Assembly (NCBI GenBank): GCA_021780735.1
Contig: JAJXYE010000002.1
Coordinates: 1-33,050, forward strand
Length of the DNA stretch: 33,050 bases
Source: Pseudomonadota bacterium
GTDB lineage: Bacteria; Pseudomonadota; Gammaproteobacteria; Xanthomonadales; Rhodanobacteraceae
Direction: 5' to 3'
In this document: positions 19,224 through 30,973 of the stretch, in pieces
Position numbering within the stretch: the stretch's first letter is position 1
How the letters are laid out: each line of letters opens with the position of its first letter
Program-made: the position numbers and the translations under genes
The notes under the pieces: generated by a model
What the model saw: the letters and a program-made list of their open reading frames with translations, nothing else
Database searches by the model: none
Told to the model about the DNA's origin: nothing

Positions 19224-19653
19224 AGCGCTGCCGCTGCTCCGGCGTCGGCACGAAACAGCTGCGGCTCCTGCCGAAGATCCGGTAGCGGTGCCGCGCGACA
19301 AAGCGGTAGGCGGGGTCACGCAGCCAACGCGGAACGAGCAGCATGCTCCGAGCCAGTCAGCGCCAGCGTCGAGGCCCGCGGCTGAGCAGCACCCGCGCGA
19401 TGGCATCACTGTCGCTATGCCCTTGCTGACCTTCCACCAGCAGAAGCGATTGGGGCGAGTCGGGATCCAATCCGTGTTCGAGCAGCAGGATGCGGCCGCT
19501 GTCGGACTGCATCGAGGCAAAATGGTAGCGCGCCGATTTGTCGTGCCTGAGAAGAAATCCCAGCCAACGGCTGCACAGCAGGCGAACGCCATCGAACACG
19601 ATGACCGGGGCGACCGCGTCAGTGGCCACGGGAGAGGGCCTCAAGCCAGCCAT
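19213..19653 (-). pseudogene. DCC-family (DUF393) thiol-disulfide oxidoreductase with in-frame TGA
   Basis: VIVFDGVRLLCSRWLGFLLRHDKSARYHFASMQSDSGRILLLEHGLD... RGPRRWR-*-LARSMLLVPRWLRDPAYRFVARHRYRIFGRSRSCFVPTPEQRQRFMS; one frame throughout with TGA at 19357-19359. Confidence 0.8.
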
Positions 19654-20117
19654 TGCAGGCGATCAGCTGGCCCAGCCACGGCAGCCTCACGTCGACCTGG
19701 ATGTGATATCGATCAGCGCGGACGCCGCTGCGCAAAACCAACTTGCCGCGCAAGGCACGTGGTATAGGCAGGCCCAGCAGGTGCACGCTGCGCAACTGCC
19801 AGTCGCTCGTACAGCAGCGGCGATCCAGGCCGACCTTCGAGCACCGACTGCATGCGTCGGCGGCTGAAGCGGAGTGTCCATACTTCACGGTTGCCGTGAC
19901 GTTCGAAGGTGACGGTTAGCGGCTGGCCGGTGCCGGGCCGGGGCAGCCCGAGCGGTCGACGCAGCCAGCGCATCGGCGCGTGGTTGGAGCCAGTGGCGTC
20001 GGCTACGCCCTCGGTGCGGAGCAGTGGTTCGGCGCCATGCATCGATTGCACGGCTGGCGGCAACGCCTGCCATGCCTCGTCGCCCAGCCGCCGGGAAAAC
20101 AGTGATCTGCCCATCAC
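19619..20117 (-). pseudogene. DUF4166-like gene, frame-disrupted
   Basis: N-terminal half (MMGRSLFSRRLGDEAWQALPPAVQSMHG...LTVTFERHGNREVWTLRFSRRRMQSVLEGRPGSPLLYERLA) in one frame; C-terminal half (DWQLRSVHLLGLPIPRALRGKLVLRSGVRADRYHIQVDVRLPWLGQLIACNGWLEALSRGH) in another. Confidence 0.72.
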
Positions 20118-20159
20118 GGGATGATGGGCTGCCGCGACAGGGGCGGCAAGCTTGTACAG

Positions 20160-20190
20160 ACAAAAGAAAACCCGCCGGGATGGCGGGCTT
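20160..20190 (-). terminator. Rho-independent terminator of rpmB-rpmG
   Basis: On minus strand CCCGCC-ATCCC-GGCGGG followed by TTTTCTTTTG. Confidence 0.82.
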
Positions 20191-20194
20191 TCTT

Positions 20195-20243
20195 ATTGCG
20201 CACAGGGTGCGCTCCTACGGCAAGAGCGGCGCTTGCGCGCCGT
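20195..20243. repeat. REP-like doublet downstream of rpmG
   Basis: Minus-strand GTAGGAGCGCACCCTGTGCGCAAT (20195-20218), close to the 13257 copies; adjacent GAGCGGCGCTTGCGCGCC hairpin on plus strand. Confidence 0.6.
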
Positions 20244-20246
20244 GCC

Positions 20247-20414
20247 TCATTTGATCTTGCCTTCCTTGTAGATGACGTGCTTGCGCACCACCGGATCGTA
20301 CTTCTTGAATTCGAACTTTTCCGGTGTGTTCTTCTTGTTCTTCTGCGTGGTGTAGAAGTGACCGGTACCGGCCGAAGAGATCATGCGGATCTTGTCTTGG
20401 GTCTTGTTAGCCAT
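20247..20414 (-). CDS. rpmG: 50S ribosomal protein L33
   Basis: [55 protein letters not shown]. Confidence 0.98.
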   Translation of the reverse strand: MANKTQDKIRMISSAGTGHFYTTQKNKKNTPEKFEFKKYDPVVRKHVIYKEGKIK

Positions 20415-20424
20415 GATTTGTTCC

Positions 20425-20661
20425 TCAGACCTTTTCGCCGCGGGCACGCATGTCGGCAATCACGGCTTCGATGCCATTCTTGTCGATCGTGCGCAGGGCG
20501 TTGTTGGACACACGCAGCTTGATCCAGCGGTTCTCGCTGGCAACCCAGAAGCGACGCTCATGCAGGTTCGGCAACCAGCGGCGACGGGTACGGTTGTTGG
20601 CGTGCGAGACGTTGTTGCCGCTCTGCACACCCTTACCGGTGACTTGACATACACGGGCCAT
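20425..20661 (-). CDS. rpmB: 50S ribosomal protein L28
   Basis: [39 protein letters not shown]. Confidence 0.98.
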   Translation of the reverse strand: MARVCQVTGKGVQSGNNVSHANNRTRRRWLPNLHERRFWVASENRWIKLRVSNNALRTIDKNGIEAVIADMRARGEKV

Positions 20662-20976
20662 GATGACCTCCGTAAGAATGGCTTGATTGAAAGCCGTGAT
20701 TACCACCCGTTAGCCAGGGCGACATCGGCCCAGCGGCGTCTTGCGCCACGCAATGCTGGAGATTGTTGCAAGGCCCTGTCGTGAGATCCGCATTGCGTGG
20801 CGGATCACCCGAAAACACCGGGTCGACGTGGAACCAGCCAGGCATTATGACAGAAAACCTGGCTCGCAAGCAATCCGTTGGTACAGCCCCGGCGCCGGTC
20901 ATGCGTGCGCGCCGCGGGGATGTATGGAACAATCAACGTCTTTGATTCGCCAATACCAAGACCCGAGGAAACCCTG

Positions 20977-21480
20977 ATGGCACAAGAGATCACCAACGAC
21001 CAGGCCAATGGCCAGGCCAGTCAGCCGCAGCTGGTGATGCAGAAGATCTATGTGAAGGACGTTTCCTTCGAGGCGCCGAATGCGCCGCAGATCTTCCATG
21101 AGATCGACGAGTCGGAGCAGCCGCAGGTGCAGCTGAACCTGGGCCAGAAGGCCACCGATCTGGGCAACGACCTGTACGAAGTGGTGCTCAGCCTCACTCT
21201 TACCTGCACGATCGGCCAGCGCACCGCGTATCTGGCTGAAGTCGAGCAGGCTGGCGTGTTCGGCATCGCCGGATTCAGCGAGTCGGATCATGCCGGGATC
21301 ATCGGCAGCTACTGCCCGAACCTGTTGTTCCCGTATGCGCGCCAGGTGATTTCCTCGCTGGTGCTGGAAGGCGGTTTCCCGCCGTTCCTGCTGCAGCCGA
21401 TCAATTTCGACGCGCTGTTCGCCGAGCAGCAACGCCGTGAGATGGGTGGCGCGCAACCCCCGGTTACGCTCAACAGCTGA
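20977..21480 (+). CDS. secB: Protein-export chaperone SecB
   Basis: [62 protein letters not shown]. Confidence 0.97.
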   Translation: MAQEITNDQANGQASQPQLVMQKIYVKDVSFEAPNAPQIFHEIDESEQPQVQLNLGQKATDLGNDLYEVVLSLTLTCTIGQRTAYLAEVEQAGVFGIAGFSESDHAGIIGSYCPNLLFPYARQVISSLVLEGGFPPFLLQPINFDALFAEQQRREMGGAQPPVTLNS

Positions 21481-21488
21481 GCCGGCGC

Positions 21489-22514
21489 ATGTCCGACAAG
21501 CCGAAGCTGACCGTCCTCGGCGCGGGCTCCTGGGGTACGGCGCTGGCGGCGTTGACCGCGCGCAATGGAGTGCCCACCGTGCTGTGGGGGCGCAATCCCG
21601 TGGCGCTGGCGGCCATCGCCGGGCAGCGCTGCAACCAGCGCTACCTGCCGGGCATCGAGTTGCCGCAGGAACTGCGCTTCGAGTCCGATCTCGCACGCGC
21701 CGTGCGCGGCGCCGACATCGTGCTGATCGTGGTGCCCAGCCACGCGTTCGCCTCGATGCTGGTCGAGCTTGCGCCGTTGCTCGATCCCGGCACCGCGATT
21801 GCCTGGGCGACGAAGGGCTTCGAGCCGGGTACTGGCCGTTTCCTGCATGAGCTGGTGGCTGAACAATTGCCTGGCCGTCCGGCGGCGGTGGTTACCGGCC
21901 CGTCGTTCGCACGCGAGGTTGCCAGCGGCCTGCCGAGCGCGGTCACCGTGCACTCGGATGATGATGCATTTGCCCAGCAGCTGGCGGGCCTGCTGCACGC
22001 TCCGAATCTGCGTGCCTATTCCGGCCGTGACGTGCTCGGCGCCGAGCTCGGCGGCGCCATGAAGAACGTGCTGGCGGTGGCCACCGGCATTGCCGACGGC
22101 ATGGAGCTGGGCTTGAATGCCCGCGCCGGCCTGATCACCCGCGGCATGAACGAGATGCTGCGCCTGGGTGTGGCGCTGGGTGCGCGTCCGGAGACCCTGA
22201 TCGGCCTGTCCGGCCTGGGTGATCTCGTGCTTACCTGTACCGGCGACCTGTCGCGCAACCGACGGCTTGGCCTGGCCCTGGGACAGGGCGTGGGGATCGA
22301 TGAGGCGGTGCGCCGGATCGGTCAGGTGGTCGAGAGCATTCTCACCGCTGACGAGGTCGCCCGTCTGGCCGACAAGCACGGGCTTGATCTGCCGATCAGT
22401 GCCAGTGTGCGTGCAGTGCTGCACGGCGAAGTCACCCCGGTCGACGGGCTCAGGGCGCTGATGGCGCGCGAGCAGAAGCCGGAGTACCCGCAAGGTCTGT
22501 TCGGACACGCCTGA
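21489..22514 (+). CDS. gpsA: NAD(P)H-dependent glycerol-3-phosphate dehydrogenase
   Basis: [67 protein letters not shown]. Confidence 0.97.
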   Translation: MSDKPKLTVLGAGSWGTALAALTARNGVPTVLWGRNPVALAAIAGQRCNQRYLPGIELPQELRFESDLARAVRGADIVLIVVPSHAFASMLVELAPLLDPGTAIAWATKGFEPGTGRFLHELVAEQLPGRPAAVVTGPSFAREVASGLPSAVTVHSDDDAFAQQLAGLLHAPNLRAYSGRDVLGAELGGAMKNVLAVATGIADGMELGLNARAGLITRGMNEMLRLGVALGARPETLIGLSGLGDLVLTCTGDLSRNRRLGLALGQGVGIDEAVRRIGQVVESILTADEVARLADKHGLDLPISASVRAVLHGEVTPVDGLRALMAREQKPEYPQGLFGHA

Positions 22515-22614
22515 CACAACACATGCCGCGCCGATTCCATTGACGCAGGCAAACCCCGTCGCATTGGCCTCCGGCACTGCTAAGCTCAGTGTTTTGGTTA
22601 TCGCCGCGGATCGC

Positions 22615-25600
22615 ATGCGCATGCAGCAGCCGGACGAGAAACAGCAGCCTGTAGCGGCGCCTTCCGGCGACGACGAAGCCTTGCCGCTGGCCTGGCGGCG
22701 GCTGCTGGCCGCGCCGAAGCCGGTGGCACCGGGCGATCATGTCGTGCTCGGCTTTTTCCTCGACGTGATGCCGGAAGAGGGCATGGCCTCGGCCCGGCTC
22801 GACGTGGCGCCGGTATTGCTGGCGGTGGCCGAGCACGGTCGCTACGCGCGGCCGGTGCCGCTGGACAGCCGGCATCTGGCGCAATCGCCGCTGCAACCGC
22901 ATGAGCAACGTCTCGCCGCAACCCTGCTCGGGCTGCCACAGAACGTGCGCAAGAGCCGCAGTTATGCCCGCCTTGGCGGCCATGTTGGCGACACCTTGCT
23001 GGCCGAGATTCTCGATACGGCACCGTGTTTCCTCGGTGGCCTGGCCGGGTTGCGGCTGTCCCGCGGCAAATCGCATCAACTCAATTGGCACTGGCAGATG
23101 GAAGCTGACGGCAGTCAGCGCCTGTTGCCGGCATTGCCGCACAGCCAGCGCCTGCTGCACATCGACAGTCTCTGGTACCTCGACGCCGAGCGCGCCACGC
23201 TCGGCCTGTTCGATGCCGCCGCCGAAGAAACCCACTGGCTGGATCTGCCGCCGCTGAAGCATGAGCACGGCCGCCGTCTGCGCCAGCGCCTGCCGAACAG
23301 CCGGCTGGCCACGCGGGTGCCGCTGCCGCAGGTGTTTGGTGAAGTGCGGCGCTCGCAGCTGGCACCGAAGCCGGTGCTGATCCTGCACGCGCTGACCCGG
23401 CATGCGCGGCTGGCCGCGGGTACGCCGCCGCTGGGCTATGCGCGGCTGGCGTTCGACTATGCCGGCGAACGCCTGCCAGGCCGTGGCGGTGAGCCGCTGG
23501 TGCGCCGCGTGCGCAACGACCAGTTGGTCGAGATCACCCGTCGGCGCGCCGAGGAGCTCAGCGCGATGGAGCAGCTCGAACGCATCGGGCTCAGCCCCGG
23601 CGTGGATACCGAAGGCCTGCCGTGGGATGTCGCCGAAACGCTGCCTGAAGATGCCTGGCTGTTTGCCGGTACCGGTTACGCCGGCGCGCTGGAAGTCAAC
23701 ACGCCGGCGCGCTGGATGGCACTGCGACCGCGACTGGAGGAGGAAAACTTCCAGGTCGAGTACGCGCCCAGCTTCCCGTTCGAAGTGCTGGAAGGGCCGG
23801 TGCATTGGTATGGTCATGCCGAGGAAGACGCCGACGACCACGCCTTCGACCTGGAGATCGGCATCGAACTGGACGGTCAGCGCCACAACCTGCTGCCGGC
23901 GGTGGCACAGGCGCTGGCGGAAAACCAGTTGAGCCTCAGCCCGGCGGCGAACGAACCGGAGGATGCCGTGTGGTATGCGCCGGTGGATGCGCGCCGACGG
24001 GTGCCGGTGCGTTTGAAGGAGTTGCGCGGCCTGCTCGCGCCGCTGGCCGAGTACCTGGAAAGGCCGCGCAAGAAACTGCATCTGCCGCGGGTGCAGGCCG
24101 GCCGTCTGGAAGAGCTGGTTGCCGCAATGCCCGGTGGAAGCACGCTGGAGGCGGCCGAACCCCTGCTTGGCTTCGCCGCGCGTCTGCGCGACGCGGCCGA
24201 ACGCGCCAGCGACGCGCTGCCGGACGGCATCACGGTGAAGCTGCGCCCCTATCAACGGGAAGGGCTGCGCTGGTTGAATGCGCTGGCTGAGGCTGGCGTC
24301 GGCGGTGTGCTGGCCGACGACATGGGCCTGGGCAAGACCTTGCAACTGATCACCCACCTGCTGTCGCTGAAGCAGGGCGGAGCACTGACCCAGCCGGCCC
24401 TGGTCGTGGTGCCGACCAGCCTGATTCCGAACTGGCAGTCCGAGATCGAGCGCTTTGCGCCTGAGCTTCGCGTGCTCACCCTGCACGGGCCGCAGCGCGC
24501 CGAGGAATTCGCCCAGCTTGGTGCGCAGGATATCGTGCTGACCAGCTATGCCTTGCTGCCGCGCGATGTGGTACCGCTGCGCAAGCAGCCGTTCGCGCTG
24601 ATCGTGCTGGACGAGGCGCAGCAGGTGAAGAACCCGCGCACGCAGGCACGCCGCGCCCTGCTCAGCCTGCGTACGACACGCTATGTCTGCCTCACCGGCA
24701 CGCCGCTGGAAAACCATCTCGGCGAGCTGTGGTCGCAGATCGACCTGTCGGTGCCGGGCCTGCTCGGCGACGAGGGCGCATTCCGCCGCCACTATCGCGT
24801 ACCGATCGAGAAACAGCACGACGAAGACTGCCAGCAGCGTCTGAATCTGCGCATCGCGCCGTTCATCCTGCGCCGAACCAAGGCCCAGGTCGCACAGGAA
24901 TTGCCGCCCAAGACCGAGATCACCCGTCGCGTGGTGCTGGAAGGTCGCCAGCGTGAGCTGTACGAAGGCCTGCGCCTGTCGCTGGCCGAGGAACTGCGGG
25001 AGGTCATCGCCCAGCGCGGCATAGCCCACTCCGGCATCGTCGTGCTCGATGCGCTGTTGAAGCTGCGTCAGGTCTGCTGCGATCCGCGCCTGGTCAAGCT
25101 GGAGGCGGCGCGCGGCGTGCACGAGTCAGCCAAGTTCGAGCTGCTGATGGACATGCTGCCGGCGCTGCTCGACGAAGGCCGCAAGGTGCTGCTGTTCTCG
25201 CAGTTCACCGGCATGCTGAAGCTGATCGCCGCCGAGCTCGATCGTCGGCGTATCCGCTACGTCACCCTCACCGGCGACACCCGCGACCGTGCCGAGCCGG
25301 TGCAGCGTTTCCAGAACGGCGAAGTGCCGCTGTTCCTGCTTTCGCTGAAGGCAGGCGGCGTCGGCCTCAACCTCACCGCCGCCGATACCGTGATCCACTA
25401 CGACCCGTGGTGGAATCCCGCGGCCGAGGCGCAAGCCAGCGACCGTGCCCACCGCATCGGCCAGGACAAGCCGGTGTTCGTCTTCCGCCTGATCACCTCG
25501 GGCACCGTTGAGGAGCGCATCGAGGAGCTCAAGCTGCGCAAGGCCGAACTGGCCGCCGCGGTGCTGGAGGGTGGCGGCAGCCGCGAGAGGCTCAGCTTCG

Positions 25601-25638
25601 AGCAGGCCGATCTGGACGCGTTGCTGGCGCCTGGGTGA
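22615..25638 (+). CDS. SNF2-family DEAD/DEAH-box helicase
   Basis: DDMGLGKTLQLITHLL, IVLDEAQQVKN, LTGTPLENHLGELWSQIDLSVPGLLG, C-terminal SLKAGGVGLNLTAADTVIHYDPWWNPAAEAQASDRAHRIGQ; ATG at 22615 or 22621 preferred over TTG at 22540. Confidence 0.92.
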   Translation: MRMQQPDEKQQPVAAPSGDDEALPLAWRRLLAAPKPVAPGDHVVLGFFLDVMPEEGMASARLDVAPVLLAVAEHGRYARPVPLDSRHLAQSPLQPHEQRLAATLLGLPQNVRKSRSYARLGGHVGDTLLAEILDTAPCFLGGLAGLRLSRGKSHQLNWHWQMEADGSQRLLPALPHSQRLLHIDSLWYLDAERATLGLFDAAAEETHWLDLPPLKHEHGRRLRQRLPNSRLATRVPLPQVFGEVRRSQLAPKPVLILHALTRHARLAAGTPPLGYARLAFDYAGERLPGRGGEPLVRRVRNDQLVEITRRRAEELSAMEQLERIGLSPGVDTEGLPWDVAETLPEDAWLFAGTGYAGALEVNTPARWMALRPRLEEENFQVEYAPSFPFEVLEGPVHWYGHAEEDADDHAFDLEIGIELDGQRHNLLPAVAQALAENQLSLSPAANEPEDAVWYAPVDARRRVPVRLKELRGLLAPLAEYLERPRKKLHLPRVQAGRLEELVAAMPGGSTLEAAEPLLGFAARLRDAAERASDALPDGITVKLRPYQREGLRWLNALAEAGVGGVLADDMGLGKTLQLITHLLSLKQGGALTQPALVVVPTSLIPNWQSEIERFAPELRVLTLHGPQRAEEFAQLGAQDIVLTSYALLPRDVVPLRKQPFALIVLDEAQQVKNPRTQARRALLSLRTTRYVCLTGTPLENHLGELWSQIDLSVPGLLGDEGAFRRHYRVPIEKQHDEDCQQRLNLRIAPFILRRTKAQVAQELPPKTEITRRVVLEGRQRELYEGLRLSLAEELREVIAQRGIAHSGIVVLDALLKLRQVCCDPRLVKLEAARGVHESAKFELLMDMLPALLDEGRKVLLFSQFTGMLKLIAAELDRRRIRYVTLTGDTRDRAEPVQRFQNGEVPLFLLSLKAGGVGLNLTAADTVIHYDPWWNPAAEAQASDRAHRIGQDKPVFVFRLITSGTVEERIEELKLRKAELAAAVLEGGGSRERLSFEQADLDALLAPG

Positions 25639-25661
25639 GCAGCATCCATGCCAGCACGGCG

Positions 25662-26000
25662 TCAGCCGTAACGCGGGATGTGTTTGTTGATCTGGAAGCC
25701 GCAGCAGGCACAGGGAGCGGGGTTGTCCGCCTTGCGGAAGATGCTGTCGATCTTGTGATAGCGGCCTTTGCACTTGGGGCAGGCGCTGAGCAGGAACGGT
25801 ACTTGCGCAAGCAGGACGATAACCGGCGCGGCGCAGTACAGCGTCACCCGCAGCCAGTTCGGGATGTCGTGTTCAAGGACGTGTGCGCAGCCGACGCACG
25901 TGGCGGCGAGCAGTGCTCCGCCGCTGCCGATGCGTTGTCGGGAACGCATCGCCTCGCTCGCTGCGCGCAGTTGCCGATGGTTTTGCGCCGGGTCGTTCAT
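25662..26000 (-). CDS. Small membrane protein with zinc-ribbon-like CxxC pairs
   Basis: 112 aa with TM segment WLRVTLYCAAPVIVLLAQVPFLLSA and CPKC...CACC. Confidence 0.62.
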   Translation of the reverse strand: MNDPAQNHRQLRAASEAMRSRQRIGSGGALLAATCVGCAHVLEHDIPNWLRVTLYCAAPVIVLLAQVPFLLSACPKCKGRYHKIDSIFRKADNPAPCACCGFQINKHIPRYG

Positions 26001-26149
26001 GGCTTTCCTTGCGACCGATCCGCCGCTGGATCAGTTGCAGACATCATTCCGGGATCGCCCGACGTTTGTCAAAGCAAGCTTCAGCCAGAGAATCAGGGAC
26101 GGGACTCATTGACCAGGGCGGCGCCGCGATCCGCCACAGGCACGGCGGC

Positions 26150-26464
26150 TCAGGAGCCAGGCGCCATGCGTGTACGCAACAGCGAATCGACCGACTGCTG
26201 CCATTGCGGCGAGCCCGGTTTCGATTGCGGCGCCTCTTCTCCCAGCTGGTGCTGCACTGCCTGGTTCCATTCCTCCGAACCGGGATTCGGGTCGTGGCCG
26301 TTTTCGCTGATCTGCAGTGTGCGGTCGACCCATGCGTACCAGGCGGCGGAACCGAGCGTGGTGTTGGCCGGCGGGCTCGGGCTGGCCGTGGTGGGCGGCG
26401 TCGGCGCAGGCGAACACGCGGCGAGCAGCAGGGCGAGCGGAAGGCTGGCGACGAGGCGGCGCAT
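26150..26464 (-). CDS. Putative small lipoprotein with internal repeats
   Basis: MRRLVASLPLALLLAACSPAP: lipobox LLAAC; three G-S-x-x-W repeats. Confidence 0.65.
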   Translation of the reverse strand: MRRLVASLPLALLLAACSPAPTPPTTASPSPPANTTLGSAAWYAWVDRTLQISENGHDPNPGSEEWNQAVQHQLGEEAPQSKPGSPQWQQSVDSLLRTRMAPGS

Positions 26465-26568
26465 GGCGGGCTCCAGTGTCGTTTGCATGGAGCCTACTGC
26501 GCGCCCGTGGATGGGTGATTAATTTTTCATGACGGGAGCTGGTGCGATTCAGCTGCGCCGCCGACCGC

Positions 26569-27252
26569 TCAATCGCGCGCGGCTACCTCGTCGATATGCC
26601 GCAGCAGGTCGGCGGGATCGTCGTATACGCGAAAGGCCCCGGACTGCTGCAGCTCGGATTGGCCGTAGCCGCCGCAAAGCAGGCCCACGCCCAGCGCGCG
26701 CGCGCGCTGCGCGGCCAGCATGTCCCACACGCTGTCGCCGATCACCAGTGACTGCTGAATGTCCACGCCGAGGCGTGCGGCAGCGGCGATGAACAGATCC
26801 GGATCGGGCTTGGCGTGCCGCACCTGGTCACGGGTCACCACGGGCACTTTTGCCGGATCGACGCCGAGCGCCTCCACGTTGTGGCGCGCGGTTTCCATCC
26901 GCCCGCTGGTGGCGATGGCCCACGGAATCTGCTGCTCGGTCAGATAGGCCAGAAGTTCCCGCGCACCGGGCAGCGGTCGTACCGAGCCGAGCGCGTGTTG
27001 GCGATTGAAGGCTTCGGCATGCCACTGACGCAGCCGGTCGAGCCGCTCCGCGGTGATCTGCAGCCCGGTCTCGCGCAACAGCATGTTGGTGAACAGGCCG
27101 CCGCTCATGCCGATGCGGCGATGGATCCGCCACACCGAGATGTCCACGCCCTCCCGATCCAGCGCCTCCTTCCACGCCAGCACGTGCTGATAGACGCTGT
27201 CGATCAGCGTGCCGTCGAGGTCGAACAGGAAGGCCGTGTCACGGCGGGGCAT
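26569..27252 (-). CDS. HAD-family hydrolase, phosphoglycolate-phosphatase-like
   Basis: FLFDLDGTLIDSVYQHVLAWKEAL; WAIATSGR; KPDPDLFIAAAARLGVDIQQSLVIGDSVWDMLAA. Confidence 0.9.
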   Translation of the reverse strand: MPRRDTAFLFDLDGTLIDSVYQHVLAWKEALDREGVDISVWRIHRRIGMSGGLFTNMLLRETGLQITAERLDRLRQWHAEAFNRQHALGSVRPLPGARELLAYLTEQQIPWAIATSGRMETARHNVEALGVDPAKVPVVTRDQVRHAKPDPDLFIAAAARLGVDIQQSLVIGDSVWDMLAAQRARALGVGLLCGGYGQSELQQSGAFRVYDDPADLLRHIDEVAARD

Positions 27253-27320
27253 CGCGGTTCTCCGGGCTGGCGGGTGAGCGGCAGTTGGCGGTCACCCTGG
27301 CATCGTCGAGGCTTGGCCGA

Positions 27321-29529
<2,209 letters not shown>

Positions 29530-29603
29530 TTGTCTTGTTCTTGCCAGGGCAGATCCTTACTCCTCCCCTTGCCAGCATGCGTCGCACAGTCAAGAGCCTT
29601 CGT

Positions 29604-29673
29604 GCGCCTTTGGCGCCCGAGTCACTTTTCTCTTGCGTGGCCAAGAGAAAAGTGACTCGGTCGCCGACGGCGA
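29604..29673. repeat. Contiguous triple-hairpin intergenic element
   Basis: GCGCC-TTT-GGCGC | CCGAGTCACTTTTCTCTTG-CGTGGC-CAAGAGAAAAGTGACTCGG | TCGCC-GAC-GGCGA with no unpaired base between stems. Confidence 0.8.
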
Positions 29674-29851
29674 TCGACCGCTCTGCACTTGAGTTTCTGC
29701 TTCGAAGCACATCGGTGCGGGCACGGAAAGTGGATGCGCCCTCTGCAGGAGGACGAAAGCTCTGCTTACTTAGGGATGCACCCGGCGCAAGCCCGAAGCA
29801 CGCCTGCGCGATACCATTACCGTCTCCGATCGCAACCCGAGCCCACCCGTC

Positions 29852-30904
29852 ATGACGCCAACGCGCCTAGAAATCACCCGCCCCGACGACTGGCACCTGC
29901 ATCTTCGCGACGGCGACGCGCTGGCCTCGGTCGTCGCGCACACCGCGCAGCGATTCGCGCGCGCCATCGTGATGCCGAACCTGAAGCCGCCGGTGACCAC
30001 GGTGGCGCAGGCCGAAGACTATCGTCGACGGATTCTGGCAAGCCTGCCGGCTGGATCGCGTTTCCAGCCGTTGATGACGCTGTATCTCACCGAGAACACG
30101 CCGGTCGAGGAAATCATCCGTGCCAAGGCGAGCGACAGCGTGTTCGCGGTGAAGTACTACCCGGCAGGGGCCACCACCAATTCCGATTCCGGGGTGCGCG
30201 AGCTGTCGCGGGTGTATGCCGTGCTCGAGGCGATGGAAAAACACGAGCTGCCCTTGCTGCTGCATGGCGAGGTCACCGATTCGGACATCGACATCTTCGA
30301 TCGCGAAGGCGTGTTCATCGAACGCCACCTGCTGCCGCTGCGCGAGCGGTTTCCGGTGCTGCGCATGGTGCTGGAACACATCACCACCCGCAATGCGGTC
30401 GAATTCGTCAGCAGTGCACCTGCCCACGTGGCCGCCACGATCACCGCGCATCATCTGCTGCTCAACCGCAATGCGCTGTTCGAAGGCGGCATCCGCCCGC
30501 ACAACTACTGCGCGCCGATCCTCAAGCGCGAGACGCATCGCGCCGCCTTGCTGCAGGCTGCTACCAGCGGCGATCCGCATTTCTTCCTCGGCACGGACAG
30601 CGCGCCGCATCCGCGCGCAGCGAAGGAGACGGCCTGCGGATGTGCGGGTCTCTATACGGCGCCTGCGGCCATCGAGTTCTATGCCGAGGCGTTCGAGCAG
30701 GCGGGACGGCTGGATCGGCTGGAAGCGTTTGCCAGCTTCCATGGCCCGGAATTCTACCGGCTGCCGCGGAACGAGGCTCGCATTGTGCTCGAGCGCTCGC
30801 CGTGGATCATGCCGGACGAGTATCCGCTTGACGGGGCGACCTGCAAACCGATGCGCGCAGGTGAGTCGGTCGCATGGTCGATCGTGGAGACGACGGCCGT
30901 CTGA
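29852..30904 (+). CDS. pyrC: Dihydroorotase
   Basis: [50 protein letters not shown]. Confidence 0.96.
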   Translation: MTPTRLEITRPDDWHLHLRDGDALASVVAHTAQRFARAIVMPNLKPPVTTVAQAEDYRRRILASLPAGSRFQPLMTLYLTENTPVEEIIRAKASDSVFAVKYYPAGATTNSDSGVRELSRVYAVLEAMEKHELPLLLHGEVTDSDIDIFDREGVFIERHLLPLRERFPVLRMVLEHITTRNAVEFVSSAPAHVAATITAHHLLLNRNALFEGGIRPHNYCAPILKRETHRAALLQAATSGDPHFFLGTDSAPHPRAAKETACGCAGLYTAPAAIEFYAEAFEQAGRLDRLEAFASFHGPEFYRLPRNEARIVLERSPWIMPDEYPLDGATCKPMRAGESVAWSIVETTAV

Positions 30905-30943
30905 TCCGGATTCGGCAGTTCTCTGGCGGCCAGCTTCGGGCGT

Positions 30944-30964
30944 CCCGCAGATTTTCCCTGCGGG
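30944..30964. terminator. Hairpin between convergent pyrC and gshA, possible terminator
   Basis: CCCGCAG-ATTTTCC-CTGCGGG; lacks a strong T-tract. Confidence 0.35.
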
Positions 30965-30973
30965 TCGCGGTGC

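Noticed and set aside
19357-19359. TGA in the DCC gene as possible selenocysteine codon
   Set aside because: Position is not the redox motif; flanking sequence fits a Trp codon, and I see no compelling SECIS-like structure right after it; nonsense mutation or sequencing error is simpler
17652-19592. 646-aa minus-strand ORF
   Set aside because: Antisense to the desaturase and out of frame with the DCC remnant; composition artefact
22450-25122. 890-aa minus-strand ORF opposite the SNF2 helicase
   Set aside because: Antisense frame kept open by high GC; low-complexity Q/R/H-rich translation with no recognisable domain, while the plus strand has clear helicase motifs
29604-29673. Triple hairpin as a tRNA-like cloverleaf
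   Set aside because: No acceptor stem, anticodon arm or T-loop consensus; central stem far too long
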